Below, piece by piece: positions 34,088 through 44,391 of a DNA stretch of 50,611 nt. How positions within the stretch are numbered: the first letter of the stretch is position 1; each line of letters begins with the position of its first letter. A program made the translations under genes and the position numbers. The DNA lies in NCBI GenBank assembly GCA_017620205.1, contig JAFZQX010000018.1:1-50611 (forward strand), in the 5' to 3' direction. The stretch is from Clostridia bacterium. GTDB taxonomy: Bacteria > Bacillota > Clostridia > UMGS1883 > UMGS1540. The notes under the pieces are model-generated. The model was given only the letters and a program-made list of their open reading frames with translations, was not told the origin of the DNA and made no database searches.

Positions 34088-37000
34088 TTAGCCTATTATT
34101 ACGGGTTCTTCTTCATGCTCCGTTTCGATAGATATATCTCTGTATCTCGGAACACCTGTTCCGGCAGGGATGAGTTTACCGATAATAACGTTTTCCTTTA
34201 AGCCGACTAACGGATCTATTTTACCTCTAATTGCCGCATCTGTCAATACCCTTGTTGTTTCTTGGAATGAAGCTGCCGAGAGGAACGAATCCGTAGCGAG
34301 GGACGCCTTGGTGATACCGAGCAGCACATCTTTTGCTTTCGGGAGCTCATTGCCCTTTGCTGCCTCTTCCTCACAAATCTCTTCAAACGCCATTCTGTCT
34401 TCAAGAGTTCCGACAAGAAGGCTTGTTGCGGCGCCGTCTTCAATGCGCACTTTGCGCATCATCTGACGTGCTATAACTTCGATATGCTTATCGGCTATAT
34501 CAACGCCCTGCTGGCGGTATACTTTCTGAACTTCTGAAATAAGGTAAGCGTAAACAGCGTCCGCACCCTTGATTCTTAAAAGATCATGCGGGTTTATTGA
34601 ACCTTCCGTAAGCTCGTCGCCAGCTTTAATCTGATCGCCTTCATGAACACGCATCTTGGAGCCGTACGGAATGAGATATGTCTGGCTGTAGCCTTCTTCA
34701 TCGTCTGTTACCGTAACTTCTCTCTTGCGTTTAGCTTCGGTGATCGAAACTACGCCGCCGTGGTCCGCGATAATAGCAAGACCTTTAGGTGAACGCGCCT
34801 CGAAAAGCTCCTCGACACGGGGAAGACCCTGTGTGATATCGCCGCCGGCAACACCGCCGGTGTGGAACGTTCTCATTGTAAGCTGTGTTCCGGGTTCGCC
34901 TATTGACTGAGCCGCGATAATACCAACGGATTCGCCTACATTTACCATCTCGCCGTTTGCAAGGTTTGCGCCGTAGCAGTGAGCACAAACGCCGACCTTG
35001 GAATGACAGCAAAGAATTGTTCTTATTTCAACTTCCGTTATACCCGCGTCTGTAATAGCCTTAGCTGTATCTTCATGTATCATTTCGTTTGCGGGAGCTA
35101 TAATCTCACCCGTTTTGGGATCAACAACGTCGTGAACCGGAACTCTGCCGACAAGTCTTTCCGTAAGAGTTTCGATTATTGCGTTTCCGTCTTTGATATC
35201 GGAAATTACGATACCGTGCTGTGAACCGCAGTCGTCTTCTCTTATGATAACTTCCTGGCTGACATCAACAAGACGTCTTGTGAGGTAACCGGAATCGGCT
35301 GTACGAAGAGCCGTATCGGCAAGACCTTTACGCGCACCGTGAGATGAAATGAAGTATTCCAAAACATTAAGACCGTCTCTAAAGCACGCTCTGATAGGAA
35401 TTTCGACTGTTCTACCGGATGTATCGGCCATAAGACCGCGCATACCGGCAAGCTGTCTGATCTGGTTTACACTACCACGGGCACCGGAATTTGCCATCAT
35501 GAATATCGGATTGAATTTATCGAGGTTATCCATAAGAGCTTTTGTAACTTTATCATTTGTTTCTTCCCATGTTTTGATAACCTTCTGATAACGTTCTTCT
35601 TCTGTCAAAGTACCGCGTCTGAAGAGTTTTGTGATTTTTTCAACTTCTTCGTCTGCTTCGGAAAGATAACCTTTTTTCGCCTCGGGGATAACTATATCCG
35701 ATACGCTTATCGTAATAGCGCCCTTGGTTGAGAACTTGTAACCGAGTGATTTGATTTTATCAAGGAGCACCGCGGTTTCTGTTATGCTGTGCGTTTTAAT
35801 GCACTTGTCAATAATCTTTCCGAGTTTTTTCTTATCAACAACGAATGTAACCTCAAGGTCAAATTCGTGTTCTGGATCAGATCTGTCAACAAAGCCTAAA
35901 TCCTGGGGAATAACTTCGTTGAAGATTATCTGACCCACGGTAGCGTCGATAAGCTTTTTCTCGATTTTGCCGTCTATTTCTTTTTCGTTTATAACTTTAA
36001 TCGGAACGTGAAGTCCTACTTCTTTATTTTCATAAGCGAGCTTCGCTTCCGTAAAGCTTGCAAACATTTTGTCTTTGCCGATCTCGTCGTCCTTTGTGAT
36101 TGTAAGGTAATAACTACCCAAAATCATATCCTGTGTAGGAATTGTAACAGGGCGGCCGTCCTGCGGCTTTAAGAGGTTGTTTGCGGAAAGCATCAAAAAT
36201 CTTGCTTCACTCTGCGCTTCGGGTGAAAGCGGAACGTGAACAGCCATCTGGTCACCGTCGAAGTCGGCGTTAAATGCCGTACATACCAGCGGGTGAAGTT
36301 TTAATGCTTTGCCTTCTACAAGAACCGGTTCAAACGCCTGGATACCGAGCCTGTGAAGTGTAGGAGCACGGTTAAGCATAACCGGATGCTCTCTTATAAC
36401 TTCGTCAAGCACATCCCAAACCTCGGGACGGATTTTTTCAACCATTCTCTTTGCGCTCTTTATGTTATGAGCGAGACCGTTATTTACAAGTCTCTTCATT
36501 ACAAACGGTTTGAAAAGCTCCAAAGCCATTTCCTTCGGCAAACCGCACTGGTAAATCTTAAGTTCGGGTCCTACAACGATAACGGAACGGCCCGAATAGT
36601 CAACACGTTTACCCAAAAGGTTCTGTCTGAAACGGCCCTGCTTACCTTTGAGCATATCGGAAAGAGATTTTAAAGGTCTGTTTCCGGGACCCGTTACGGC
36701 TCTGCCGCGTCTGCCGTTGTCTATAAGCGCGTCAACGGCTTCCTGAAGCATTCTCTTTTCGTTGCGCACGATGATATCGGGCGCGCCGAGTTCTAAAAGT
36801 CTTTTAAGTCTGTTGTTTCTGTTTATAACACGTCTGTATAAGTCGTTTAAATCGCTTGTTGCGAATCTGCCGCCGTCGAGCTGTACCATAGGACGGATTT
36901 CAGGCGGGATAACGGGCAGAACGTCCATTATCATCCACTCCGGTCTGTTTCCTGACTGGCGGAAGGACTCTACAACTTCAAGTCTTTTTACAATTCTTAT

Positions 37001-37612
37001 TTTCTTCTGACCGGTTGATGCGTCTGCTTCTTCTCTGAGTTCTTCAGCGAGAGCGTCAACATCAATTTCCTGCAGAAGCTCTTTTATGGCTTCCGCGCCC
37101 ATTCCTGCGCGGAATGCGTCCTCACCGAATTTTTCGCAGTGTTCGCGGTATTCTTTTTCGGTGAGTATCTGAGTTTTTGTAAGGTCTGTCTTGCCGGGAT
37201 CTATTACGATATATGCAGCGAAATAGAGCACGTTTTCGAGCTCGCCGGGCGATATGTTTACCATAAGCGCGAGGCGGCTGGGACTGCCCTTAAAATACCA
37301 GATATGGCTGACGGGAGCCGCAAGCTCTATATGACCCATTCTTTCACGGCGCACTTTGGCTCTTGTAACCTCAACGCCGCAGCGGTCGCAGACAATACCT
37401 TTAAATCTGATTCTTTTATATTTTCCGCAGTGACATTCCCAGTCCTTTGTAGGTCCGAAAATTCTTTCGCAGAAAAGACCGTCTCTTTCAGGTTTTAAAG
37501 TACGGTAATTGATAGTTTCGGGCTTTTTAACCTCACCGTGAGACCATTCACGGATTTTTTCCGGAGAGGCAAGTCCTATTTGTATAGCTTCAAAAGTGTT
37601 AAATTCTAACAC
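34088..37612 (-). CDS. rpoC: RNA polymerase subunit beta'
   Basis: Catalytic largest subunit of RNA polymerase, 1174 residues. It starts at GTG 37612, with GGGGGAA upstream. The N-terminal zinc ribbon is intact (Cys60, Cys62, Cys75, Cys78), as is the second zinc site (DDCGSQHG with [12 protein letters not shown]). The active-site aspartates lie in [15 protein letters not shown] (about residue 450). The bridge/trigger region is recognisable from [19 protein letters not shown]. The gene follows rpoB after 31 nt and precedes rplGB. Confidence 0.99.
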   Translation of the reverse strand: MLEFNTFEAIQIGLASPEKIREWSHGEVKKPETINYRTLKPERDGLFCERIFGPTKDWECHCGKYKRIRFKGIVCDRCGVEVTRAKVRRERMGHIELAAPVSHIWYFKGSPSRLALMVNISPGELENVLYFAAYIVIDPGKTDLTKTQILTEKEYREHCEKFGEDAFRAGMGAEAIKELLQEIDVDALAEELREEADASTGQKKIRIVKRLEVVESFRQSGNRPEWMIMDVLPVIPPEIRPMVQLDGGRFATSDLNDLYRRVINRNNRLKRLLELGAPDIIVRNEKRMLQEAVDALIDNGRRGRAVTGPGNRPLKSLSDMLKGKQGRFRQNLLGKRVDYSGRSVIVVGPELKIYQCGLPKEMALELFKPFVMKRLVNNGLAHNIKSAKRMVEKIRPEVWDVLDEVIREHPVMLNRAPTLHRLGIQAFEPVLVEGKALKLHPLVCTAFNADFDGDQMAVHVPLSPEAQSEARFLMLSANNLLKPQDGRPVTIPTQDMILGSYYLTITKDDEIGKDKMFASFTEAKLAYENKEVGLHVPIKVINEKEIDGKIEKKLIDATVGQIIFNEVIPQDLGFVDRSDPEHEFDLEVTFVVDKKKLGKIIDKCIKTHSITETAVLLDKIKSLGYKFSTKGAITISVSDIVIPEAKKGYLSEADEEVEKITKLFRRGTLTEEERYQKVIKTWEETNDKVTKALMDNLDKFNPIFMMANSGARGSVNQIRQLAGMRGLMADTSGRTVEIPIRACFRDGLNVLEYFISSHGARKGLADTALRTADSGYLTRRLVDVSQEVIIREDDCGSQHGIVISDIKDGNAIIETLTERLVGRVPVHDVVDPKTGEIIAPANEMIHEDTAKAITDAGITEVEIRTILCCHSKVGVCAHCYGANLANGEMVNVGESVGIIAAQSIGEPGTQLTMRTFHTGGVAGGDITQGLPRVEELFEARSPKGLAIIADHGGVVSITEAKRKREVTVTDDEEGYSQTYLIPYGSKMRVHEGDQIKAGDELTEGSINPHDLLRIKGADAVYAYLISEVQKVYRQQGVDIADKHIEVIARQMMRKVRIEDGAATSLLVGTLEDRMAFEEICEEEAAKGNELPKAKDVLLGITKASLATDSFLSAASFQETTRVLTDAAIRGKIDPLVGLKENVIIGKLIPAGTGVPRYRDISIETEHEEEPVIIG

Positions 37613-37643
37613 TGAAATTCCCCCTAACCTTGAAAATTAAATC

Positions 37644-40600
37644 TTATTCTTCGTCTTCGGAATCGAAATCCTCTCCGTCTTCATCGTCTTCGATATCATC
37701 GATATCGTCGAGTTCATCGAAATCGTCTTCTTCGTCTTCCGAATTGTCGTCGGTTAATCCGAGTTCGCTCATAATAAGATCTTCCTCGTCAACTTCCGAA
37801 AATCCGTTTTCGCCGAGATTATCGTCTCCCGGCATGGAGGACATTTCATCCGAAAGTTCCTCAAGGCTTATTTCGTCTATGTCATCGTCCGTAGACTCTG
37901 CAAGCGCAACTTCTTCCATATCTCTTGAAAGGAGTTTTACGTCAAGGCCGAGACTCTGAAGCTCTTTTATAAGTACTTTAAATGATTCCGGAATGCCCGG
38001 CTTCGGTATATTTTCGCCCTTAACTATTGATTCGTATGTCTTAACACGGCCGACAACGTCATCTGACTTAACCGTTAAGATTTCCTGCAGAGTATAAGCA
38101 GCGCCGTAAGCTTCCAGCGCCCAAACTTCCATTTCACCGAAACGCTGTCCGCCGAACTGGGCTTTACCGCCGAGAGGCTGCTGCGTAACGAGAGAGTAGG
38201 GGCCTGTGCTTCTCGCGTGAATCTTATCGTCAACAAGGTGGTGGAGCTTTAACATATACATGTATCCGACCGTTACGGGGTTGTCAAAAGGCTCACCCGT
38301 TCTGCCGTCGTAGAGCACCGTTTTGCCGTCGCGTCTGAATCCCGCTTCTTCGAGGGCCGCCATAATGTCGTCCTCGTTTGCGCCGTCAAATACAGGCGTT
38401 GCAACTTTAAAGCCCATCTCTTTAGCCGCGCGGCCGAGATGCACTTCAAGTACCTGACCTATGTTCATACGCGAAGGTACGCCCAAGGGGTTTAAAACAA
38501 CGTCAAGCGGAGTACCGTCCGGCAAGAACGGCATATCCTCTTCGGGAAGTATTCTTGATACAACACCCTTGTTTCCGTGACGGCCTGCCATCTTATCGCC
38601 GACGGATATTTTTCTCTTCTGTGCTATATAGCAGCGTACAAGCTGGTTAACGCCCGGGGGCAGCTCGTCGCCGTTTTCTCTTGTAAATACTTTAACATCG
38701 ACTATGATGCCGTATTCGCCGTGCGGAACACGAAGCGATGTATCTCTTACTTCGCGCGCCTTTTCGCCGAATATCGCACGGAGAAGTCTCTCTTCGGGAG
38801 TAAGCTCCGTTTCGCCCTTAGGCGTCACTTTGCCGACAAGGATGTCGCCCGCGTGAACTTCCGCGCCGACTCTTATAATACCGCGCTCGTCGAGGTCTTT
38901 TAAAGCGTCCTCGCCGACGTTGGGGATATCTCTTGTGATATCCTCAGGTCCGAGCTTTGTATCACGCGCTTCGGATTCGTATTCTTCTATATGAAGTGAT
39001 GTTAATACGTATTCTTTAACAAGGCGTTCGTTTAATAGGATAGCGTCCTCGTAGTTATAACCTTCCCAGGTCATAAATCCGATAAGAACGTTTCTGCCGA
39101 GCGCGATTTCGCCGTTATCGGTTGAAGGACCGTCGGCTATAATATCGCCCGCCTTAACTTTTTCGTTCTTGGAAACTATGGGCTTCTGGTTTATGCATGT
39201 GCCCTGGTTTGAACGGCTGAATTTGATAAGCTTATGAGTATGTCTTTCGCCTTCTTTATCTTTAATAACTATCTTATCCGCCGAAACCTTTTCAACAACG
39301 CCATCTGCATCCGAAAGTACAACAACGCCGGAGTCTTTGGCAGCCTTGTATTCCATACCCGTACCGATAACAGGTGATTCCGTTTTCAAGAGAGGCACCG
39401 CCTGACGCTGCATGTTTGAACCCATGAGCGCACGGTTAGCGTCATCGTTTTCAAGGAAGGGTATCATAGCAGTAGCGACAGATACAACCTGCTTAGGCGA
39501 TACGTCCATGTAGTCAACCTGCGTGGGCAAAACCTCAACGAACTGGTCAATTCTTCTGCACGTAACCTTCTTTGAAGCGAAAGTTCCGTCTTCGTTTAGG
39601 GGCTCGTTTGCCTGTGCAACGGTGTAGTTATCTTCAACGTCCGCCGTCATATATTCAATTTCATCAAGCACTCTTCCGTTTTCCTTGTCAACCTTACGGT
39701 AAGGCGCTTCGATAAAGCCGTATTCGTTAATTTTAGCAAATGTACTTAAAGAGTTTATAAGGCCGATGTTAGGACCTTCAGGCGTTTCGATAGGACACAT
39801 ACGGCCGTAGTGCGTATAGTGAACGTCACGAACCTGGAAGCCTGCACGCTCACGGCTGAGGCCGCCCGGTCCGAGGGCGCTGAGCCTTCTCTTATGAGTA
39901 AGCTCACCCAAGGGGTTTGTCTGATCCATAAACTGCGAAAGCTGTGAAGAGCCGAAAAACTCTTTTATTGTTGCAACAACAGGTCTGATATTTATAAGAG
40001 ACTGGGGCGTTACGATATCGAGATCCTGAATGCTCATTCTCTCTCTTACGCCTCTCTCCATTCTCGCAAGACCCATGCGGAACTGGTTTTGCAAAAGCTC
40101 GCCAACGCCGCGCAGACGACGGTTTCCGAGATGGTCGATATCGTCAACCTGACCTACGCCGTAGGAAAGGTTTAAGCAGTAGTTTACGGAAGCCATGATA
40201 TCGTCAACCGTTATATGCTTCGGCACAAGCTCGTCCCTGCGCATGTCGATCGCCTTTTTAATTTCTTCTTCCGTGCCGCCCTGCTCCATAATTTCTTCAA
40301 TTACGCTGCGTACAACTTTTTCTTTGATTTTAAGGTCCGAAATATCAAAATCAACATAGTTTTTGATATCAACCATGTTATTTGAAAACACTTTGATTTT
40401 CTTTTCGTCAACGAGAAGCATAACGGTATTAATGCCGAGCTTTTCAATTTCTTCTGCCGCTTCTCTCTTTATAAGCTCGCCTGCCGCTACAAGGATTTCG
40501 CCCGTTTCGGGGTTTACGATATGGTCAGCCGAAATGTGACCCGAAATTCTCGCCGCGATAGCGAGTTTTTTGTTGAATTTATATCTTCCGACTTTAGCGA

Positions 40601-41399
40601 GGTCATATCTTCTCGGATCAAAGAAGAACGCGTTTATAAGCGATCTCGCGCTGTCCTCTGTCGGGGGTTCGCCCGGACGGAGACGACGGTAAAGCTCAAG
40701 CAGTGCGCTTTCTTCGTTTTTGGTGCTGTCCTTTTCGAATGTTGCGTAAAGCTTTTCGTCTTCGCCGAACATATTTATAATATCTATATCCGTGCCGAGA
40801 CCGAGACAGCGCAAAAGAATTGTAACAGGCAATTTTCTTGTTCTGTCAACACGTACATAGAAAACATCGTTTGAATCTGTTTCATATTCAAGCCAAGCAC
40901 CGCGGTTGGGGATAACCGTGCTTGCCAAAAGTTTTTTGCCTACTTTGTCATACTGTGTGGTATAATAAATGCCGGGTGATCTTACGAGCTGGCTGACAAT
41001 AACTCTTTCAGCTCCGTTTATGATAAATGTACCCTGGTTTGTCATGAGAGGGAAATCGCCCATAAAGATTTCCTGTTCCTTTATCTCGTGAGTATCCTTA
41101 TGGATAAGTCTCACCTTAACGCGCAGAGGTGCACAGTAGTTAGTATCTCTTTCTTTGCATTCTTCAATATCATACTTCGGATTGTTCCTGTCCAAAGTAT
41201 AATCGGTAAATTCCAAAATAAGATTGCCCGTATAATCGGTAATCGGAGACACGTCTCTGAATACTTCTTTAAGGCCTTCCTCAATAAACCAGTTATAAGA
41301 GTCCTTCTGAACGCCGATAAGGTTCGGCATTTCCAAAACCTCATTGATTTTGGCATAACTCATTCTGGTGTTTTTCCCCAGGGTAACCGGATGTACCAT
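37644..41399 (-). CDS. rpoB: RNA polymerase subunit beta
   Basis: Second catalytic subunit, 1251 residues, starting at ATG 41399 with AGGTG upstream. The rifampicin-pocket stretch [20 protein letters not shown] followed by [11 protein letters not shown] is unchanged from the susceptible consensus. The active-site [13 protein letters not shown] block is present. It ends with a very acidic tail of about 60 residues (runs of D and E), longer than in Bacillus. It is the first gene of the rpo/str operon; rplJ and rplL, which often precede rpoB, are not adjacent here, and TyrA lies upstream instead. Confidence 0.99.
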   Translation of the reverse strand: MVHPVTLGKNTRMSYAKINEVLEMPNLIGVQKDSYNWFIEEGLKEVFRDVSPITDYTGNLILEFTDYTLDRNNPKYDIEECKERDTNYCAPLRVKVRLIHKDTHEIKEQEIFMGDFPLMTNQGTFIINGAERVIVSQLVRSPGIYYTTQYDKVGKKLLASTVIPNRGAWLEYETDSNDVFYVRVDRTRKLPVTILLRCLGLGTDIDIINMFGEDEKLYATFEKDSTKNEESALLELYRRLRPGEPPTEDSARSLINAFFFDPRRYDLAKVGRYKFNKKLAIAARISGHISADHIVNPETGEILVAAGELIKREAAEEIEKLGINTVMLLVDEKKIKVFSNNMVDIKNYVDFDISDLKIKEKVVRSVIEEIMEQGGTEEEIKKAIDMRRDELVPKHITVDDIMASVNYCLNLSYGVGQVDDIDHLGNRRLRGVGELLQNQFRMGLARMERGVRERMSIQDLDIVTPQSLINIRPVVATIKEFFGSSQLSQFMDQTNPLGELTHKRRLSALGPGGLSRERAGFQVRDVHYTHYGRMCPIETPEGPNIGLINSLSTFAKINEYGFIEAPYRKVDKENGRVLDEIEYMTADVEDNYTVAQANEPLNEDGTFASKKVTCRRIDQFVEVLPTQVDYMDVSPKQVVSVATAMIPFLENDDANRALMGSNMQRQAVPLLKTESPVIGTGMEYKAAKDSGVVVLSDADGVVEKVSADKIVIKDKEGERHTHKLIKFSRSNQGTCINQKPIVSKNEKVKAGDIIADGPSTDNGEIALGRNVLIGFMTWEGYNYEDAILLNERLVKEYVLTSLHIEEYESEARDTKLGPEDITRDIPNVGEDALKDLDERGIIRVGAEVHAGDILVGKVTPKGETELTPEERLLRAIFGEKAREVRDTSLRVPHGEYGIIVDVKVFTRENGDELPPGVNQLVRCYIAQKRKISVGDKMAGRHGNKGVVSRILPEEDMPFLPDGTPLDVVLNPLGVPSRMNIGQVLEVHLGRAAKEMGFKVATPVFDGANEDDIMAALEEAGFRRDGKTVLYDGRTGEPFDNPVTVGYMYMLKLHHLVDDKIHARSTGPYSLVTQQPLGGKAQFGGQRFGEMEVWALEAYGAAYTLQEILTVKSDDVVGRVKTYESIVKGENIPKPGIPESFKVLIKELQSLGLDVKLLSRDMEEVALAESTDDDIDEISLEELSDEMSSMPGDDNLGENGFSEVDEEDLIMSELGLTDDNSEDEEDDFDELDDIDDIEDDEDGEDFDSEDEE

Positions 41400-41424
41400 A
41401 TAATCACCTCGTCTAAAAATTTGC

Positions 41425-41465
41425 TATATGTAAGTCTTTAATATGGCGCCAAAGATTTACATATA
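41425..41465 (-). promoter_or_regulatory. Palindrome in the rpoB leader
   Basis: TATATGTAAGTCTTT and AAAGATTTACATATA pair over 15 positions with one mismatch around the loop AATATGGCGCC. It lies between the promoter and the ribosome binding site of rpoB. It could be an RNA stem controlling the operon or a protein operator. Confidence 0.6.
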
Positions 41466-41571
41466 TAAGCCATCCGCATAAGTTATCTGAAACTGCAAAC
41501 CGCAGAGATGCTGAATTCATAAGGCATATTACTACAGAATACACCTATTTTAGCTTATAACGTAGATTATT

Positions 41572-41600
41572 ATTGTAACACACGGCATCGGATATGTCAA
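41572..41600 (-). promoter_or_regulatory. Sigma-A promoter of the rpoBC-str operon
   Basis: The minus strand carries a perfect -35 TTGACA (41595-41600), a 17-bp spacer and -10 TACAAT (41572-41577). It lies about 165 nt upstream of rpoB, after the tyrA terminator. Confidence 0.88.
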
Positions 41601-41637
41601 GAGTTTTTTTCGGAAATTTAGCATTTTTTTCTTGTGA

Positions 41638-41667
41638 TAAAAAAAGACCGCAACTTTCATTGCGATC
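41638..41667 (-). terminator. Terminator of tyrA-like gene
   Basis: On the minus strand GATCGCAA pairs with TTGCGGTC (one G-U pair) around TGAAAG, followed by T7. It lies about 110 nt after the stop at 41777 and just before the rpoB promoter. Confidence 0.85.
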
Positions 41668-41734
41668 CTTTTCTATTTCTGCATTTTTCACTATATATTC
41701 TACATTTTTAATGTGCCTGCACATCAAGGTTATC

Positions 41735-41768
41735 CGAAATTCCCGGACTTTAGTTCGTTGGAATTTCG
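41735..41768. repeat. Composite hairpin, possible distant CGTAC-core copy
   Basis: The outer stem CGAAATTCC / GGAATTTCG is perfect and encloses CGGAC-TTTA-GTTCG (inner stem with one G-T). It has the same two-tier plan as the elements at 9091-9146 and 42731-42790 but lacks the CTCT segment. Confidence 0.45.
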
Positions 41769-41776
41769 TGATGTTC

Positions 41777-42631
41777 TTATTTCCAAAGATATTCTTTCTT
41801 ATTATCTATATACTCTTTTTTCTCTCTTCCCTCTTTCAAAAGTCTGAGCATCTCTGTTTCGCTGTTATTTTTCATAGCCGTTTCGTATTCGCGAAGCCTT
41901 TTTATAAGAGCTTCAAGCTCTGTCAGGATATTTTCCCTGTTTTCGAGGAAAAGTTCCGCCCATACTTTCTCATCAAGCGCCGCGTCGCGCGTCATGTTTT
42001 CAAAGTTTAAATCAGAAAAGCCGATGTGCTCCGCTGCGGTTTCGCTTTTTACCAAAGCGCTTGCCACAATACGCATTAGCTGCGTAGTATATGCAGTTAT
42101 TCTGTCATGCTCGCGGGGCGTGCTCATCTCAATATTTGCAAATCCTATCTGCGTTAAAAGCTTGCTTACTTTTTCAAGTGCAAGAAGCGGCGCGTCATTT
42201 TGCGTTGTAACAACAACATCGCATCCCTCAAAAAGCTTGTGCTTTGAGTTTTCAAAGCCCGACTGCACTCCGCCCGCCAAGGGGTCTGTTCCTATAAAAG
42301 TAAAGCCGCGCTCTTTTGCTATTTCCGAAGCTTCTGCCGAAACATACTGTTTTGTGCCGCAGCAGTCAAGAACAATGCAGTCCTCATTTATTTTTTCCGC
42401 ATTGTTTTTGAGATAATCTATAGCCTCTTTCGGGTTTAATGCCAGAAAAATTACTTCACAGCGCGACAAAAGGTCGCCTTCCAGAATATCGTCTATTACA
42501 CGCGTGATTTTTGCTTTAATGTTTATATCGTGGTTTTTATCAATGCCGAAAACAACATGGGATGTGTTGATTTTTAAAGACTTTGCGATGGACGCGCCGA
42601 TAAGGCCGAGACCGACAATACCTATTTTCAT
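41777..42631 (-). CDS. TyrA-like prephenate/arogenate dehydrogenase family protein lacking family histidines
   Basis: The product has 284 residues. It starts MKIGIVGLGLIGASIAKSL (Rossmann dinucleotide motif GLGLIG), has the family's all-helical C-terminal dimer domain, and the usual order of blocks. TyrA oxidises prephenate (or arogenate) with NAD(P)+ on the way to tyrosine. Two family landmarks are changed: the GTHPMAG motif reads GTDPLAG (Asp116 where the catalytic His is expected), and the AYTSQLAH-type helix reads AYTTQLMR (Arg187 where a His is expected). HDR at 175-177 is kept. The enzyme may therefore use another substrate or be inactive. It is transcribed alone with a hairpin-rich leader; no other aromatic amino acid gene is near. 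Confidence 0.8.
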   Translation of the reverse strand: MKIGIVGLGLIGASIAKSLKINTSHVVFGIDKNHDINIKAKITRVIDDILEGDLLSRCEVIFLALNPKEAIDYLKNNAEKINEDCIVLDCCGTKQYVSAEASEIAKERGFTFIGTDPLAGGVQSGFENSKHKLFEGCDVVVTTQNDAPLLALEKVSKLLTQIGFANIEMSTPREHDRITAYTTQLMRIVASALVKSETAAEHIGFSDLNFENMTRDAALDEKVWAELFLENRENILTELEALIKRLREYETAMKNNSETEMLRLLKEGREKKEYIDNKKEYLWK

Positions 42632-42656
42632 AGCATAAAACCCCCTTATTTAAATT

Positions 42657-42690
42657 AAGGGCTGTAAAAATACTTGTTTTTACAGCCCTT
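42657..42690 (-). terminator. Perfect hairpin in the tyrA-like leader (GGGCTG family)
   Basis: AAGGGCTGTAAAAA and TTTTTACAGCCCTT pair perfectly over 14 bp around a 6-nt loop. On the minus strand it is followed by AATTTAAATAA. It lies 26 nt before the tyrA-like start, so it either ends ilvE transcripts or acts as an attenuator for tyrA. Confidence 0.75.
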
Positions 42691-42730
42691 TATGTATGCT
42701 CAAACCGTTGGGTTAGGAAAAAGTATTTGG

Positions 42731-42790
42731 AATGGACAAACGGAATCCGAAGGCGTACAAAAGTACGTCGAGAGGTGACGTTTGTTCATA
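42731..42790. repeat. Composite hairpin element, CGTAC-core family (copy 2)
   Basis: The outer arms ACAAACG (42736-42742) and CGTTTGT (42779-42785) enclose the inner stem CGTAC-AAAA-GTACG (42754-42767). On the minus strand the order CTCT-CG-AC-GTAC-N4-GTACGCC matches the element at 9091-9146, while the outer arms differ. Confidence 0.65.
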
Positions 42791-42901
42791 GCAAAAAGGC
42801 TTAAATTCCGGAAAAATCGATTGACATGAGTTTTTTGAGCATTATGATTTGATTATACCATCTTTGCCTTTTTGCAGCCCGGACTTTTTATTAAACCCTA
42901 A

Positions 42902-43969
42902 TTATTTTACTTCGTATGTCCAGCCGAGCACATCTTCTGCTCTGCCGTTCTGGATATCCGTTATAGAGTTATAAAGTCTTTCCGCTATCGGACCTGTCTT
43001 GCCGCCGTTTATAGTAGCGATTTTGCCTTCCCAGTTGAGCTCGCCGATAGGCGAAATAACAGCTGCCGTACCTGTACCGAAAGCTTCGTCAAGCTTGCCT
43101 GCGTCGTTTGCTTCGTAGAGTTCCTGAATTGAAAGTCTGCGTTCTTCGCAGGGCACGCCCCAGTATTTAAGTATCTGGATAACGCTGTCACGCGTTACGC
43201 CGGGGAGCAAGCTGCCTTCAAGCGCGGGTGTAACAACTTTGCCGTCGATAACAAAGAATACGTTCATCGTTCCAACTTCTTCAACGTATTTTCTCTCTAC
43301 GCCGTCAAGCCAGAGAACCTGTGTATAACCTTTTTCCTGTGCAACTTCCTGGGCTTTGATACTTGCAGCGTAGTTGCCTGCTGTCTTTGTATGACCCATA
43401 CCGCCTTTTACGGCACGAACATAATTATCTTCAACATAAATTTTAACCGGGTTTATGCCTTCGGGATAATATGAACCAACGGGCGAAAGAATTATGATAT
43501 ATTTATATGTCTGAGACGGTTTAACGCCGAGGTGAACGTCCGTTGCGATAATAAAGGGTCTTATATATAAAGCAGTGTCCTTTTCCTGGGGAATCCAGTC
43601 CTGGTCAACTTTGATAAGCTCGCAAAGAGCTTTTGTGCAGAACTCTTCATCAATTTTCGGAATGCAGAGTCTGTCGTTTGAGCTGTTTGTTCTCGCCATG
43701 TTTTTGTCGGGACGGAAAAGCAGGATTTTTCCTTCTTTTGTTTTATAAGCTTTCATACCCTCGAAAATAGCCTGTCCGTAATGGAGAACCATTGAAGCGG
43801 GGTCCATCATAAGCGGAGCATAGGGAACTATTCTTGCGTCATGCCAGCCTTTTTCGGGGCAGTAATCCATAACAAACATATGATCTGTAAAAATTTTGCC
43901 GAAACCGAGCGCAGCACCTTTTTCGGGCTTTGCCTTAGGAGTAGTTGTTCTTGTGATTGAAATTTCCAT
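42902..43969 (-). CDS. ilvE: Branched-chain amino acid aminotransferase
   Basis: A pyridoxal-phosphate enzyme of fold type IV that interconverts branched-chain amino acids and their 2-oxo acids with glutamate. It has 355 residues from ATG 43969 (AAGGAAG, 8 nt spacing). It matches the long IlvE form: MVLHYGQAIFEGMKAY, RPDKNMAR, the cofactor lysine near residue 195 in GHTKTAGNYAAS, EEVGTMNVFFV and FGTGTAAVISPIG. It is transcribed from its own promoter at 44007-44035, divergently from feoA. No T-box or leader peptide is visible in the short leader. Confidence 0.97.
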   Translation of the reverse strand: MEISITRTTTPKAKPEKGAALGFGKIFTDHMFVMDYCPEKGWHDARIVPYAPLMMDPASMVLHYGQAIFEGMKAYKTKEGKILLFRPDKNMARTNSSNDRLCIPKIDEEFCTKALCELIKVDQDWIPQEKDTALYIRPFIIATDVHLGVKPSQTYKYIIILSPVGSYYPEGINPVKIYVEDNYVRAVKGGMGHTKTAGNYAASIKAQEVAQEKGYTQVLWLDGVERKYVEEVGTMNVFFVIDGKVVTPALEGSLLPGVTRDSVIQILKYWGVPCEERRLSIQELYEANDAGKLDEAFGTGTAAVISPIGELNWEGKIATINGGKTGPIAERLYNSITDIQNGRAEDVLGWTYEVK

Positions 43970-44006
43970 TTGAAACACTTCCTTAAACGTTTTTTATTTG
44001 ACTATT

Positions 44007-44035
44007 ATTATACACCCTTTTTCCTGCATAAACAA
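44007..44035 (-). promoter_or_regulatory. ilvE promoter
   Basis: On the minus strand, -35 TTGTTT (44030-44035) and -10 TATAAT (44007-44012) are 17 bp apart, about 38 nt before the ilvE start codon. Confidence 0.6.
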
Positions 44036-44112
44036 TAGTTTTTTCCATAATTTTATTTTTTTTAATAATTTAATTTGCAGCAATTCCGCCAAATTCACAT
44101 ATACTGAATAAC

Positions 44113-44131
44113 GGGAGCGCCGTATGCTCCC
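44113..44131 (+). promoter_or_regulatory. Hairpin in the feoA leader
   Basis: GGGAGC and GCTCCC form a 6-bp stem around GCCGTAT, ending 14 nt before the AGGTG ribosome binding site of the plus-strand feoA-like gene. No known metal riboswitch was recognised. Confidence 0.4.
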
Positions 44132-44154
44132 AACCCGATCTATGAGGTGACATA

Positions 44155-44391
44155 ATGAAAAAACGCATTTTGCCGCTTTGCAATGTACCGGAAGGTAAGT
44201 GCGCCGAAATATATAAAATAATGTGCAAAGGAGAAAACAGACGGCGGTTTTTGGATTTGGGAATGATAAAAGGCACAAAAGTTGTGCCCCTTTTTAAAAG
44301 TCCGGCGGGCGATCCCACCGCGTATCTTGTGCGCTCGGCTGTAATAGCAATCAGAAGCGAAGACGCCAAGAATATACTCGCAAAAATATAA
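44155..44391 (+). CDS. FeoA-domain protein (orphan)
   Basis: The product has 78 residues, starting at ATG 44155 after AGGTGACATA. It is the only plus-strand gene supported in the window. It matches the FeoA SH3-like fold: RRRFLDLGMIKGTKVVPL, SPAGDPTAYLVRS and IAIRSEDAKNI. FeoA assists the ferrous iron importer FeoB, but no feoB follows; instead a two-way terminator separates it from the SLH genes. It may serve a FeoB encoded elsewhere or be a stand-alone regulator-like FeoA. Basic N-terminus (MKKRILPLCNVPEGK) is normal for the family. Confidence 0.88.
   Translation: MKKRILPLCNVPEGKCAEIYKIMCKGENRRRFLDLGMIKGTKVVPLFKSPAGDPTAYLVRSAVIAIRSEDAKNILAKI

Larger units (their letters stand above)
41400..41776 (-). 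promoter_or_regulatory. rpoB leader and tyrA 3' region
   Basis: No gene is seen in these 377 nt. From upstream to downstream on the minus strand: a composite hairpin (41735-41768), a short palindrome ATGTGC/GCACAT (41711-41724), the tyrA terminator (41638-41667), the rpoB promoter (41572-41600), a leader of about 165 nt, and a strong imperfect palindrome (41425-41465) about 25 nt before the rpoB start. A 60-codon frame at 41545-41727 crosses both terminator and promoter and is judged spurious. Confidence 0.75.

Noticed and set aside
37630-37959. Ser-rich plus-strand frame opposite the end of rpoB
   Set aside because: The serine run is the complement of the acidic (Asp/Glu) tail of the beta subunit.
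41545-41727. 60-codon minus-strand frame upstream of rpoB
   Set aside because: It runs through the tyrA terminator and the rpoB promoter, has no ribosome binding site and resembles nothing known.
44007-44154. Possible T-box or metal riboswitch between ilvE and feoA
   Set aside because: The ilvE leader is too short for a T-box and the feoA leader shows only one short hairpin with no recognised riboswitch core.
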